Of a stretch of 64,000 bases of DNA, positions 52,706 to 62,057 are shown piece after piece. Where the stretch lies: contig CBFHIO010000001.1 in NCBI GenBank assembly GCA_965656035.1, positions 4,903 through 68,902 of the forward strand, read 5' to 3'. Position numbers and translations under genes: made by a program. Origin of the DNA: SCGC-AAA076-P13 sp965656035 (GTDB lineage Bacteria; Pseudomonadota; Gammaproteobacteria; Magnimaribacterales; D2472). The notes under the pieces are model-generated. The model searched no databases and was not told where the DNA came from. It worked only from the letters and a program-made list of their open reading frames with translations. Each line of letters opens with the position of its first letter. Position 1 is the first letter of the stretch.

Positions 52706-53608
52706 ATGAAGATTAGCTCTTTTGATTTGAATCTTTTTGTAATTTTAAATGCTATTTACACGGAAGGTAGTTTAACTAAAGCTGCAGAGGTGGTCGGGAT
52801 CACACAGCCAGCAGTAAGTAATGCTTTAGCGCGCTTGCGTGAAAAATTTAATGATGATCTTTTTGTAAGAACTGGGACCGGAATGGTGCCTACGCAAAAA
52901 ACTGAAAATATTATCAATGATATTCAAAGCGCATTAACTCTAATGCAACACAGTGTAAATGAGCCTGATACATTTGATGAAAAGAGTACCACTAGAACTT
53001 TTAAGTTATCACTAGGTGATATCTCAGAAGGAAGAGTGCTGCCATACATCATGAAAGAAATAGATAAAAATGCTAAGAATATATCAGTTGGTAGTTACGC
53101 ATATAAAAGAAGTGATCAAGTTCATGCCTTAGCAACAAATAATTTAGATTTTGTTGTCGATCCTGTAATTCCAGCTTCGGATGAAATAAATTCTTTTAAA
53201 GTTTTTGAGGATGATTTTGTTGCAATTCATAGAGAAGAACATCCAATTTCAGAAATAGAAAATCCAACTATTGATGACATACTTGCTCAAGACCACCTTC
53301 ATGTTTCAAGTAGAAAAAGAGGATTACATCTTATTGATGTTGAGCTAGATAAAATTGGATACAGAAGAAATGTTGCCCTTAGGTGTCAACATTTTCTTAT
53401 AGCGCCAACCATTATTAAATCAACTAATATGCTTCTTTTTGCAACAAGAAGTTTTGCAAAGGCACATAAACTTCCGTTTATAGAAATACCTGCTGAAATA
53501 CCATCCATGGAATATTTCTTAATATGGCATAAAAGCGATGAAGGTGATGGTGGTCATATTTGGATGAAAGAACTAATTATTAATGCGTTCATTGAGGCTA
53601 AAAAATAA
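52706..53608 (+). CDS. LysR-type transcriptional regulator
   Basis: It has 300 residues. The winged helix-turn-helix is at about 5-65 (MKISSFDLNLFVILNAIY, SLTKAAEVVGITQPAVSNALARLREKFNDDLFVRTGTGM). The effector-binding domain has two alpha/beta lobes. The start is MKISSF; an open extension of 12 codons upstream has no support. It sits divergently from the acyl-CoA dehydrogenase gene, so that gene is the likely target. The inducer is unknown, although NodD/LeuO-like N-terminal wording (FDLNLFVIL) is visible. Confidence 0.9.
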   Translation: MKISSFDLNLFVILNAIYTEGSLTKAAEVVGITQPAVSNALARLREKFNDDLFVRTGTGMVPTQKTENIINDIQSALTLMQHSVNEPDTFDEKSTTRTFKLSLGDISEGRVLPYIMKEIDKNAKNISVGSYAYKRSDQVHALATNNLDFVVDPVIPASDEINSFKVFEDDFVAIHREEHPISEIENPTIDDILAQDHLHVSSRKRGLHLIDVELDKIGYRRNVALRCQHFLIAPTIIKSTNMLLFATRSFAKAHKLPFIEIPAEIPSMEYFLIWHKSDEGDGGHIWMKELIINAFIEAKK

Positions 53609-53613
53609 TTTCT

Positions 53614-54411
53614 TTATCCCAATACGTGACCTGCTGTCTTTACAAGACCTCCATCTGAAGCAATAGTCTCGCCTACAACATATGCACCAGCTCTTGAGCA
53701 TAAGAATATAGTTAACCCTGCAATATCTTCTGGGCTTCCAGTCCTTTTTCTTGGATTATGTTTCTCTATTTCAGAATAATCAGAGTTAACTGCTGAGCCC
53801 AACATAGCACTTGGGTATGGGCCTGGCGCTATTGCATTTACAACAATGTTTTCTGAAACAAGTTGAGCAGCAAGGTGTCTTGTTAAGTGATGAACCGCAG
53901 CTTTTGATGTGCTGTATGAAAAGGTTGGAAATCCAGGAACATTTAATCCATCAATGGATCCAATATTTATTACTCTAGAAGGGTCTTCAAGTGATGCTTT
54001 TTTTGCAAGCAATGGTTTCATTTTCTGTGTTAAGAAGAAGAGGCTTTTTACATTTAAATCCATAACTTTATCCCATCCTGCTTCTGAAAAACTTTCAAAT
54101 GGCTCACCCCATGCAGCTCCTGCATTATTTATTAGATAATCGATGCCATCTTCTTTTTCTGCAATCATATTTGAAAATGAATCAATGCCCTCTGAAGTAC
54201 TCAAATCGCATGGAAATGGAATGCATTCTCCGTTATATAGTTCTGAGAGCTCTTTAGCTTTCTCAATTAAAGCGGGTGCCTTTCTTGCTGTAATGTAAAC
54301 TTTCGCTCCATTTGCAAGAAACCCAGCTGTAATCATTTCTCCTATACCTCTCGATCCTCCAGTAACTACAGCTACTTTATTTTTTACACTGAATAAATTA
54401 TTGATTTCCAT
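53614..54411 (-). CDS. Short-chain dehydrogenase/reductase (SDR)
   Basis: NAD(P)-dependent oxidoreductase of 265 residues. The cofactor motif is TGGSRGIGE (about 17-25), NNAG is present (DYLINNAGAAWG), and the active site has Ser in NIGSIDG and Tyr-x-x-x-Lys in SYSTSKAAV. PGPYPSAMLG follows the active site. It is close to RhlG-like and 3-oxoacyl-ACP reductase-like SDRs. The substrate is unknown; a fatty-acid link is suggested only by the nearby acyl-CoA dehydrogenase. Confidence 0.88.
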   Translation of the reverse strand: MEINNLFSVKNKVAVVTGGSRGIGEMITAGFLANGAKVYITARKAPALIEKAKELSELYNGECIPFPCDLSTSEGIDSFSNMIAEKEDGIDYLINNAGAAWGEPFESFSEAGWDKVMDLNVKSLFFLTQKMKPLLAKKASLEDPSRVINIGSIDGLNVPGFPTFSYSTSKAAVHHLTRHLAAQLVSENIVVNAIAPGPYPSAMLGSAVNSDYSEIEKHNPRKRTGSPEDIAGLTIFLCSRAGAYVVGETIASDGGLVKTAGHVLG

Positions 54412-54451
54412 TTTTGTTCCTATAAATTTTATATAAATTATATATTGAATA

Positions 54452-54474
54452 CTTTAAAACGATACATTTTAAAG
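54452..54474. repeat. Perfect inverted repeat between the SDR and cation exchanger genes
   Basis: CTTTAAAA (54452-54459) and TTTTAAAG (54467-54474) with a seven-base spacer. It occupies the expected -35 area of a minus-strand TATAAT (54442-54437) for the SDR gene, so it may be an operator. The rest of this 124-base gap shows nothing else. Confidence 0.35.
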
Positions 54475-54535
54475 CATCTTCAAATGCGCATAAAAACACA
54501 TCAAGTAAACTAAATTATAAATGTTAGAATAGGCA

Positions 54536-55483
54536 ATGATTTTTTATCATCTAATTGGATTAATCATTTCATTATCAGTCTTAGTATGGGGGGCTGATAA
54601 ATTTATTGATAACTCATCTCTAATTGCAAAAAAGCTTGGTTTAAGTGAATTAACTATTGGACTAACAATTGTAGCTCTGGGAACCTCTGCTCCTGAAATA
54701 TTTGTTGGTATTTCATCAGTGCTAAATGGTACAGAATCTATTGCGATGGGAGCTGTAGTGGGATCAAATATATCAAACATCGCATTAATTTTTGGTGTTT
54801 CTTGTATTGGTATTTCAATGACGCCAACTAAAACAAACCCAATCCAATTTATTCCATTTGTCTTAGCAGTAATAGTCCTCGGCTTAGGCTTGCAAGATTT
54901 AAAAATTACAAAAGCTGAAAGTGTAGAATTTTTATTTGTATTTGCTGCGTTCATGTATGTCACATATCTTTTTAGAATACCTGAAAAAATAGATGAATCT
55001 GATGATTCAAATATAAAAACAGGAAAAACAACTCTTTTGCTTGTTTTTGGACTTCTGGCACTGATTGTTGGATCTAATTATGCTGTTGTTAATGCTGAAA
55101 AAATAGCAACTATCTTAAATGTTCCTCAAGTAATTATTGGGCTAACTATCATTGCTATTGGAACTAGCTTGCCAGAGCTTGCAGCAACGATATCAGCGAT
55201 TATTAAAAATAAAAATGAAATGGTCATAGGAAATGTCATTGGTTCAAATGTTATGAATATTGCATTAGTGGTTCCTATAATTGGAATGTTTTCAGGTGCA
55301 ACTTTTGAATTAAATATTCTATCGAGAGACTTCCTTATTTTATCCGTAACATCAATATTATTTATATTGGTTACAACAACATATTCCTCTTCGAGATTTA
55401 ATTTAAAAGTAATAAAACTAATTGGATATATTTTTGTTATAGGCTACCTAGGATATATTTTAAAACTAAGCAATCTGATCTGA
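54536..55483 (+). CDS. Calcium/sodium antiporter (CaCA family)
   Basis: It has 315 residues and about ten spans. The two alpha repeats are clear: GTSAPEIFVGISSVLNG..GAVVGSNISNIALIFG in the first half and GTSLPELAATISAIIKN..GNVIGSNVMNIALVV in the second, with the ion-binding Glu in each. It resembles YrbG. Cation specificity is unproven. A TAGAAT ends five bases before the ATG. Its last 18 bases overlap the convergent DUF4345 gene. Confidence 0.92.
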   Translation: MIFYHLIGLIISLSVLVWGADKFIDNSSLIAKKLGLSELTIGLTIVALGTSAPEIFVGISSVLNGTESIAMGAVVGSNISNIALIFGVSCIGISMTPTKTNPIQFIPFVLAVIVLGLGLQDLKITKAESVEFLFVFAAFMYVTYLFRIPEKIDESDDSNIKTGKTTLLLVFGLLALIVGSNYAVVNAEKIATILNVPQVIIGLTIIAIGTSLPELAATISAIIKNKNEMVIGNVIGSNVMNIALVVPIIGMFSGATFELNILSRDFLILSVTSILFILVTTTYSSSRFNLKVIKLIGYIFVIGYLGYILKLSNLI

Positions 55484-55858
55484 TTTTTTTGTTGAGTTTA
55501 TCAACAATAATCCAATCAAACAGGCACAAACCTCAAATATAAAGAAGGTGTTAAAAAAGCCAGGCATGCTTGGAAGCACTGAGGAGATTATCCTACCAAA
55601 AGCTATAGATCCTGTTAGAAAAGTCAAAAACTTGATAGAGAATATTCCAACATAGTCTTTAAATAATCCAATTAAACACATAGATCCAATACAAAGATTT
55701 AAACCTCCATATATTCCAGCTATCTCTGAATAACCAATATCAGATATAACTTGCAAGCCAACAGCATCTGTAAAACCAGGGTCTACTATTGCCCAAGCAC
55801 CAATAGCAAAATATGTAAGCCCCATAAAAACTAAATAAAATTTCCTAAGCATTATCAT
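55466..55858 (-). CDS. DUF4345 family membrane protein
   Basis: It has 130 residues with four predicted spans. LVFMGLTYFAIGAWAIVDP, SEIAGIYGGLNLCIGSMCLIGL and GRIISSVLPSMPGFF fit the DUF4345 pattern. Function unknown. An AGGAG ribosome site precedes the ATG. It is divergent from the thioredoxin-like gene. Confidence 0.72.
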   Translation of the reverse strand: MIMLRKFYLVFMGLTYFAIGAWAIVDPGFTDAVGLQVISDIGYSEIAGIYGGLNLCIGSMCLIGLFKDYVGIFSIKFLTFLTGSIAFGRIISSVLPSMPGFFNTFFIFEVCACLIGLLLINSTKKSDQIA

Positions 55859-55905
55859 GTTTGCACTCCTTTTTTGTTAGCTAGTTGTAATATAAAATTA
55901 TCACA

Positions 55906-56406
55906 ATGAAGTTAATTAAAAAAATCTTTTTTTCATTTTTTTTAGTGTTTTGTATGAATATAGATGCAAATTATATTGAGCTTCCAAAAGATGAAGTATT
56001 AAAAATGCCACTTCCCCTTCCGTATAATAAAAAAGAATATACAGAGAAAGATATTCAAAAATTTATAAACAAAACTATTAATAGCTCAAAGCAACCAATA
56101 ATTATTTTTGGTGGTAATTGGTGTGGTGACTGTAGAGTACTAGCTGGAACTTTTAATTTGCCAACCATTAAAAAGTTTTTAGATAAACACTATGAAGTTC
56201 TTCATATTGATGTTGGTAGATATGAAATAAACATGAATTTGATGGAATATTTCAATATCCCAAGAGAAGAAGGAGTTCCAAGAGTTCTTGTGTTTGACAA
56301 GAATAAGAATTTGTTAAATGTTAGCACAACAAAAGAATGGACGACTGCTAGAGACAGAAAACAGCAAGATATTTTTAACTATTTCCAAGATTTAAAGAGT
56401 GAATAA
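55906..56406 (+). CDS. Periplasmic thioredoxin-fold protein with CGDC motif
   Basis: It has 166 residues. A signal peptide (about 1-21) leads into a thioredoxin-like domain with NWCGDCRVLA (Cys73, Cys76) and EGVPRVLVFDKN as the cis-Pro loop. The CGDC motif is found in several atypical thioredoxins. The partner is unknown. A TAAAAT ends seven bases before the ATG. It ends three bases from the stop of the convergent amn gene. Confidence 0.83.
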   Translation: MKLIKKIFFSFFLVFCMNIDANYIELPKDEVLKMPLPLPYNKKEYTEKDIQKFINKTINSSKQPIIIFGGNWCGDCRVLAGTFNLPTIKKFLDKHYEVLHIDVGRYEINMNLMEYFNIPREEGVPRVLVFDKNKNLLNVSTTKEWTTARDRKQQDIFNYFQDLKSE

Positions 56407-56409
56407 TAT

Positions 56410-57183
56410 CTAATATTTGAAATGCTTGATTTCTTCACCGCTTTGCCCAATGTCAGTCATTGCTTTTATACCAATCTCTAAGTGAAGGTCAACCCATTTT
56501 TGAGTGACTGCTTTATCAGAGGTTTCTGTTTTTACGCCCTCTGGTGTTAAAGGAACATCAGATACAAGCAATAAAGCTCCCCTAGCAATTTCATTATAAT
56601 GTCCAACCGAAAAAACGGTGGCTGTCTCCATGTCTACTCCAATGGCTGTTGTTTTTTTTAATCTTTTTAGAAAGCGTTTGTCATGCTCCCACACTCTTCT
56701 ATTGGTTGTAAAAATTACACCAGTTCGATAGTCGCTATTTTTTTCTACAATAATATCAGACACAAATTTATGTAATTTAAATGATGGTAGTGCTGGTACT
56801 TCCGGAGGAAAATAATCATTTGAAGTTCCGTCACCTCTAATTGCCCCAATTGGTAAAATGAAATTCCCAATCTCAGAAGAGTCTTTTAGACCGCCACACT
56901 TTCCTAGAAATAAGACCCCTTTTGGACTAACGGCAACTAATAAATCCATAATAGTTGCTGCATTAGGAGATCCTATACCATAATTAATAATTGTTAAGCC
57001 ATCTTTATTTGTTGAAGCCTGCATTGCCTTTCCTTCTCCACAGATTTCAGAAGAAAATCTTTCTGCAAATTTTGTTACGTAATCTTTAAAATTGGTGATA
57101 AGAATATATTCACCGAATTGTTCCAACGGCATACCTGTGTATCGAGGAAGCCAGTTTTTTGCTATTTCTAATTTTGTTTCCAT
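56410..57183 (-). CDS. amn: AMP nucleosidase, short form
   Basis: Hydrolyses AMP to adenine and ribose 5-phosphate. It has 257 residues and matches the phosphorylase-like domain of AMP nucleosidase: NWLPRYTGMPLEQFGEYILITNF, YGIGSPNAATIMDLL, GKCGGLKDSSEIG and the substrate-binding GVDMETATVF. E. coli Amn is almost twice as long because it has an extra N-terminal domain; this is the stand-alone form seen for example in Bacteroidetes. Confidence 0.88.
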   Translation of the reverse strand: METKLEIAKNWLPRYTGMPLEQFGEYILITNFKDYVTKFAERFSSEICGEGKAMQASTNKDGLTIINYGIGSPNAATIMDLLVAVSPKGVLFLGKCGGLKDSSEIGNFILPIGAIRGDGTSNDYFPPEVPALPSFKLHKFVSDIIVEKNSDYRTGVIFTTNRRVWEHDKRFLKRLKKTTAIGVDMETATVFSVGHYNEIARGALLLVSDVPLTPEGVKTETSDKAVTQKWVDLHLEIGIKAMTDIGQSGEEIKHFKY

Positions 57184-57225
57184 TAAGCATTATATTCCAC
57201 TGATGAAAATGTATCAAAATATCAA

Positions 57226-58500
57226 CTATTCAAACTGAATTTTAGTATCAGCAAAAAATAAATAAAATATTCCTCCAAATACCAAAATAAAGGTAGATAT
57301 ATTAAATATTAAAAACCATGATCCTGTAAGCTCTAATATTAATCCAGCAACAATAGGACTGATAATCGCAGCAATCATCCCAATACCGCCTGCAAAGCCA
57401 ACAATAGAACCAGTATATTTTGGGCCCAAATCAGCATGATTAACTCCAAAACCTCCAACAGCAATTCCACTTAATGCATTCGTAAAAGACAATAAAACTA
57501 TAATAGATATATATGAATCTTGAAATGGAATCATTGAAAGACAAGTTGCACCACCAAGAAAACCTATTGTATTTACAGTTTTTCTCACTATTAATACTTG
57601 GAACCCTTTTTTGATTAATGAGTCTGCTAAATAACCTCCGGAAATTAAAGCTAAAACTGAAACAATACTTGGTATAAGTATCATTATGATAAATATCGCT
57701 GAATCTAATTCGATACCTAAACCACCAGTTGAGATTGGACTATTAACATATTTAGGTAAGTACGAAATAAAGGTAAATAATGCCCAATTATTACAAAATG
57801 TAGCTACTGTGATTGCTATAAAAGGAAGATTGGTAAGTAACTTCGTTAATGGCAGTTTGCTTGCCTTAGAGTCAGCTGGCGCTTCTGATTTAATTAATTC
57901 TAATTCTTCTGAAGATATATGTTTGTGGTCCTGAGGGTCAGAGGTGAAATTTTTATGCCAAAATACGAACCAGATCAACCCAAGTATTCCAAAAGAGTAA
58001 AATACCCATTCCCATGAATATGATGCAATTATTAATGCCGCCGCTACATAACCAAAAATTGTACCTGCAGAAATGCCACTATTTGTAATGGCGATCGACC
58101 TCGTTCTTTCATTGAAAGGAATCCATCTTGCATACAAAGAATGCCAGGATGGGAAAGTAATACCTTCGCCCAATCCTATCAGGATTCTTATAAATAATAA
58201 TGCAAGAAAACCGTTGTATGCAAAAAAAGGAGTGAGCATTGTAAATATTGACCAAAGCAAAACTCCAGCTCCTAGAACAGTCTTACCGCCATATTTATCA
58301 GCTAAAATTCCTCCAAGTATCATTGTAAGAACATATCCGATATAAAAAATTGAAAAAATGATGCCTGTTTGGGTTTCACTCCACCCAAATTGCTCTTGCA
58401 TAGGAATAATTGCAACAGAGATATTAACTCTATCTATATAGCATATAAAAACTGCCAGGAAAGACATTAAGACTAGCCTAAATCTAATTGGTATCATCAT
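57226..58500 (-). CDS. MFS transporter, ACS (SLC17-like) family
   Basis: It has 424 residues and about 12 spans. YIDRVNISVAIIPMQEQFGWSETQTGIIFSIFYIGY in the first spans and GGILADKYGGKTVLG as the first MFS loop motif place it in the anion:cation symporter family (hexuronate, phthalate or related acids). A Met one residue in is an alternative start. It lies 30 bases after argH on the same strand, so it may be cotranscribed with the arginine genes, but a link in function is not evident. Confidence 0.87.
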   Translation of the reverse strand: MMIPIRFRLVLMSFLAVFICYIDRVNISVAIIPMQEQFGWSETQTGIIFSIFYIGYVLTMILGGILADKYGGKTVLGAGVLLWSIFTMLTPFFAYNGFLALLFIRILIGLGEGITFPSWHSLYARWIPFNERTRSIAITNSGISAGTIFGYVAAALIIASYSWEWVFYSFGILGLIWFVFWHKNFTSDPQDHKHISSEELELIKSEAPADSKASKLPLTKLLTNLPFIAITVATFCNNWALFTFISYLPKYVNSPISTGGLGIELDSAIFIIMILIPSIVSVLALISGGYLADSLIKKGFQVLIVRKTVNTIGFLGGATCLSMIPFQDSYISIIVLLSFTNALSGIAVGGFGVNHADLGPKYTGSIVGFAGGIGMIAAIISPIVAGLILELTGSWFLIFNISTFILVFGGIFYLFFADTKIQFE

Positions 58501-58530
58501 TAATACTAATCTTAACTTTTAATTGAAAGA

Positions 58531-59814
58531 TTATCTTTGTTTAGATAGTCTTTTTTCAAGGACATTTAACTTCAAGTTTCCTGGAGATCCTTCCGAATAA
58601 TTGGATTTATTTGTTTCTGAAAATTCTGACAAATCATTAGAGTTTTTTACTTTATTGTAAGCATCTCTAAAAGGCGTTCCTTCGCTTACTAAGGCATAAA
58701 CCTTATCTGTCATTTTCATTCCACTATCAATATATTCTAATGAATTCTTTTTATTTATGTTAATAGAATTAATAAGTTTTGGGAGAATACTTAAAGATTT
58801 TAAAGAAATATCAAAGCTGTGTACTAAACTCCTCTTTGTTAGTTGAAGATCTCTATGATAGCCACTTGGAAGAGATATGATATTTTCTAACTCTGAGGCT
58901 TGACCAGCTAAAATTGAATAATTTGCTCTAAGAATCTCTATAACATCAGGGTTATGTTTGTTAGGCATAATCGAAGAACCAGTTTGGTATGCTTGATCAA
59001 TAGTTAATAAATTAAACTCCTGAGACATAAAAAGGCTCATATCCCATGCAAACTTTCTTACATCAAGCATAGACTGTTTTAAAGTATTGATAACTTGCAT
59101 CTCATACTTACCTCTACTATTTTGGGTATATAAACTATTTAGTTGAATTCTCTTGAACCCCAACTCTTTGGTTGTAATTTTTCTATCCAAAGGAAGTGCA
59201 ACTCCATAGCCTGCAGCGCTACCAAGCGGGTTAGAATCTATCCAGTCAATAGTACTATTTATCAAATCAATGTTATCGATAAAGGACTCAGCATAAGAAC
59301 TAAACCATAAACCCCATGAAGAAGGCATTGCTCTTTGAAGATGGGTGTATCCAGGCATAGGGATATGTTCATATTTTTTTGCCATTTGTAAAAATATTTT
59401 AGCGATAGATAGATTTAGTTTTTTAAAATCATGTAGATTATTTTTTGCAAATAGTCTCATTGCTACAAGAACTTGGTCATTTCTACTTCTACCTGTATGA
59501 ACTTTCTTTCCAAGGTCTCCTAATTCTTTAGTTAGGTAGAATTCAATTGCTGAATGACAGTCTTCATATTTTTTTGTTAACTTAAAAGAGCCTTCCAAAA
59601 ATTTCTTTCTTAGCTCCTTAAGAGATTTATTGAGCTTATTAAGCTCAACCTTGTTGAGAATACCAATTGATTGAAGTCCTTTAATATGTGCAATAGTTGC
59701 ATCGACATCATATACAAAAATAAAATTATCAAGTTCAACGTCTTCGCCTGCTAAAAATGAAGATATTTCGTCTGATACTTTGGTACCTGAACTGTTCCAT
59801 ATTTTTTTATTCAT
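58531..59814 (-). CDS. argH: Argininosuccinate lyase
   Basis: Final step of arginine synthesis, splitting argininosuccinate into arginine and fumarate. It has 427 residues. HTGRSRNDQV is at about 107-116, GYTHLQRAMP follows, and the fumarase/lyase signature is GSSIMPNKHNPDV near 277-289 with its catalytic Ser loop. It is about 30 residues shorter than the E. coli enzyme at the C-terminus, with a basic tail. It overlaps argC by eight bases. Confidence 0.94.
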   Translation of the reverse strand: MNKKIWNSSGTKVSDEISSFLAGEDVELDNFIFVYDVDATIAHIKGLQSIGILNKVELNKLNKSLKELRKKFLEGSFKLTKKYEDCHSAIEFYLTKELGDLGKKVHTGRSRNDQVLVAMRLFAKNNLHDFKKLNLSIAKIFLQMAKKYEHIPMPGYTHLQRAMPSSWGLWFSSYAESFIDNIDLINSTIDWIDSNPLGSAAGYGVALPLDRKITTKELGFKRIQLNSLYTQNSRGKYEMQVINTLKQSMLDVRKFAWDMSLFMSQEFNLLTIDQAYQTGSSIMPNKHNPDVIEILRANYSILAGQASELENIISLPSGYHRDLQLTKRSLVHSFDISLKSLSILPKLINSININKKNSLEYIDSGMKMTDKVYALVSEGTPFRDAYNKVKNSNDLSEFSETNKSNYSEGSPGNLKLNVLEKRLSKQR

Positions 59815-60751
59815 AATTAATTCCAGTCAATTCATTAAGGCTGCAAGCATTATTAAGGTTTTGTATTACTTGTGTGGCAGCTCCTTTTAATAAATTATCT
59901 AAAGTGCAGCATACCGTTAAGCCATATCCACTCTCATCTACCTCAAAACCACCAATATATACATAATGACTATTAGATACTTTGTTAATCATTGGTATTT
60001 CTTCTATCACACGTATAAGCCTCTTGTCGCTATAAAAGCTCTTATAAAGTTCACATATTTGACGACTAGATGCTTTTTTGGTTAGCTGAATATGAGAAGT
60101 TACAAGAATGCCTCTAAAAAAATTAGCTACATGAGGACTAAAAGATATTTCTTTGTAACAGTGTTTTATTACCTCTTTTTCATGAATATGCCCAGATAAT
60201 GAATATGGAATAATATTTCCTTCAAGGTTTCTTGGATCATTTTTATCATTTGGACTTGCGCCTGCACCACTATAACCAGAAATACCCATACAACTTACTC
60301 TCCCATTTATAAGATGCTTTATTGGAAATAAAGAAAATTGTATTGCAGATGCATAACAACCTGGATTGCTAATTCTTTTGTCTGAAGAGGGAGCTGCAAG
60401 CTCTGGTAATTTATATGCCCACCCATCATCAAATCTATAATCTGCACTAATATCAATAATAATAATATTAGAATCATATTTTTCTATATTTTTAATATAT
60501 TTAGAAGACTCATTATTTGGTAAAGCCATAATTACAATATCAATATCTGTAAAATCTAATTTATCTGGGCTGTCTAATAGTTTATAGGTTAGACTCTTTG
60601 ACTTGGTATAATCATCAACCAGCTTCCCTTGAGAAGTTTTGGAATAGATATCTGATATAAAAAAATTAGGATGGTTATTGATAATCTTAATTATCTCTTG
60701 GCCAACATAGCCCCTGCCACCAAGAATAGAAATGTTAAAACTAGTTTTCAT
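59807..60751 (-). CDS. argC: N-acetyl-gamma-glutamyl-phosphate reductase
   Basis: NADPH-dependent reduction giving N-acetylglutamate 5-semialdehyde. It has 314 residues. The Rossmann motif is ILGGRGYVGQEI at the N-terminus. The catalytic Cys is in SNPGCYASA, SGYSGAGASP follows, and the His region HVANFFRGIL is present. It overlaps argB/A by 11 bases and argH by eight, so translation is coupled. Confidence 0.94.
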   Translation of the reverse strand: MKTSFNISILGGRGYVGQEIIKIINNHPNFFISDIYSKTSQGKLVDDYTKSKSLTYKLLDSPDKLDFTDIDIVIMALPNNESSKYIKNIEKYDSNIIIIDISADYRFDDGWAYKLPELAAPSSDKRISNPGCYASAIQFSLFPIKHLINGRVSCMGISGYSGAGASPNDKNDPRNLEGNIIPYSLSGHIHEKEVIKHCYKEISFSPHVANFFRGILVTSHIQLTKKASSRQICELYKSFYSDKRLIRVIEEIPMINKVSNSHYVYIGGFEVDESGYGLTVCCTLDNLLKGAATQVIQNLNNACSLNELTGINYE

Positions 60752-62057
60752 ATGAAATTGTTGCTGGTTGATTTACAGCATAATTAATACATGCAGTAAG
60801 TTCATCTAAATCATTAATACCAATCCAAAAAATGTACCACTCATCAGATTTTTGAAAACCATCACAGACGTCCTTATAAAAACTATTTATTGCATTGCTA
60901 GCCCTTGATCTCCAAAAGATCTTATTATGCTCAGAAAGCATTTTATTCCACATAGCATTTCCAAGACCTTCCCCTCTTGCTGAATTAATAACAGCAAATT
61001 TATCCATGTATGTAATATCTTTGAAAGTAGTTATAACTATGGAGGATCTGTTACATTTGCTAATGTAAAATTCTTTATCATCATTATCAAAATAATTTTT
61101 ACTTAAGCTCCCCTTAAAAGCAGATTCTAATATTGAAACTATGATATTAATTTGGTCCGTATTTAAAGTTCTTAATTTATTTATTTGGTGTCCAGCTTTA
61201 ACTAGAGTTCCAAACCCAGCATCAGTAAATAACTCTCTATTGAGATGGAGAGGTTTTGTTATTGATACAGAACTATTACTTGGAAGAGAGTCTAATAATA
61301 ATTTAATTTGCTCTAATTTTAATTTCATTCCTGAGTGAAGCCAGTCCTGATTCATGAGCTTGTTATAGTCATCTTTTATATTTATATTAGAAATTAACTG
61401 ACCGTTACCATCAAAAATACCACCTATTTCACTTAAGAAAATTACTTTGTCTGGCACTATTTCTTTTGCCAAAGCTAGGGTTGCTTTGTCTCCATTAATA
61501 TTGACTAATTGATGCTCGTCTGTGTAACCAATTGGTGCGATAACAGGTATACCTCCTGAGGAAATAATATCTCTAATTTTATTAGAATTAGTTTCTTTTA
61601 TCTGACCAACATAGCCAAGATCTTTGTTCTCAATATTACAACTAAAGATATCGCCTATAACTGAGATTGCATTTACATGTTGATCATTGAGGGCAGATAC
61701 AATTTTTTTATTCTCACCAGTAAAAATTTCATAAGCTAAATCTAATACATCTTTTGTAGTTACTCTTTGGCCGTTTAAAAAAGAGAATTCAATTTTTCTT
61801 TTATTGAGTTCCTCAGATAACTTAGGTCCTCCACCATGCACAATTATTGGTCTAAGGCCAACTTCATTTAAAAAAGCTAATGATGAAACCAAGTTTTCAA
61901 GATCGCTTTGAATAACTGCGCCGCCAACTTTTATTACAGCAAATCTATAATCATCAGAAGAAAACCTGTCCAGATATTTTCTAATTTCTTTTTCACTACT
62001 CATGCTACTGAGCAACTTTAAGAGAGTATCTTTCTTGTAACTCTTCTTCATTTTCAA
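60741..62057 (-). CDS. argB: N-acetylglutamate kinase fused to a GNAT domain (bifunctional synthase/kinase type)
   Basis: It has 438 residues. The kinase part (about 1-285) carries FAVIKVGGAVI, RPIIVHGGGPKLS and VNINGDKATLALA, the substrate and ATP motifs. From about residue 290 a GNAT-type domain follows (ITKPLHL to SARGEGLGNAMWNKMLSEHNKIFWRSR), the DUF619 kind of N-acetyltransferase domain. This two-domain enzyme is known from Xanthomonas and relatives as an acetylglutamate synthase/kinase. A single chain may then do the first two steps. The start may be MKMKK (62057) or the second Met. Confidence 0.9.
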   Translation of the reverse strand: MKMKKSYKKDTLLKLLSSMSSEKEIRKYLDRFSSDDYRFAVIKVGGAVIQSDLENLVSSLAFLNEVGLRPIIVHGGGPKLSEELNKRKIEFSFLNGQRVTTKDVLDLAYEIFTGENKKIVSALNDQHVNAISVIGDIFSCNIENKDLGYVGQIKETNSNKIRDIISSGGIPVIAPIGYTDEHQLVNINGDKATLALAKEIVPDKVIFLSEIGGIFDGNGQLISNINIKDDYNKLMNQDWLHSGMKLKLEQIKLLLDSLPSNSSVSITKPLHLNRELFTDAGFGTLVKAGHQINKLRTLNTDQINIIVSILESAFKGSLSKNYFDNDDKEFYISKCNRSSIVITTFKDITYMDKFAVINSARGEGLGNAMWNKMLSEHNKIFWRSRASNAINSFYKDVCDGFQKSDEWYIFWIGINDLDELTACINYAVNQPATISYEN

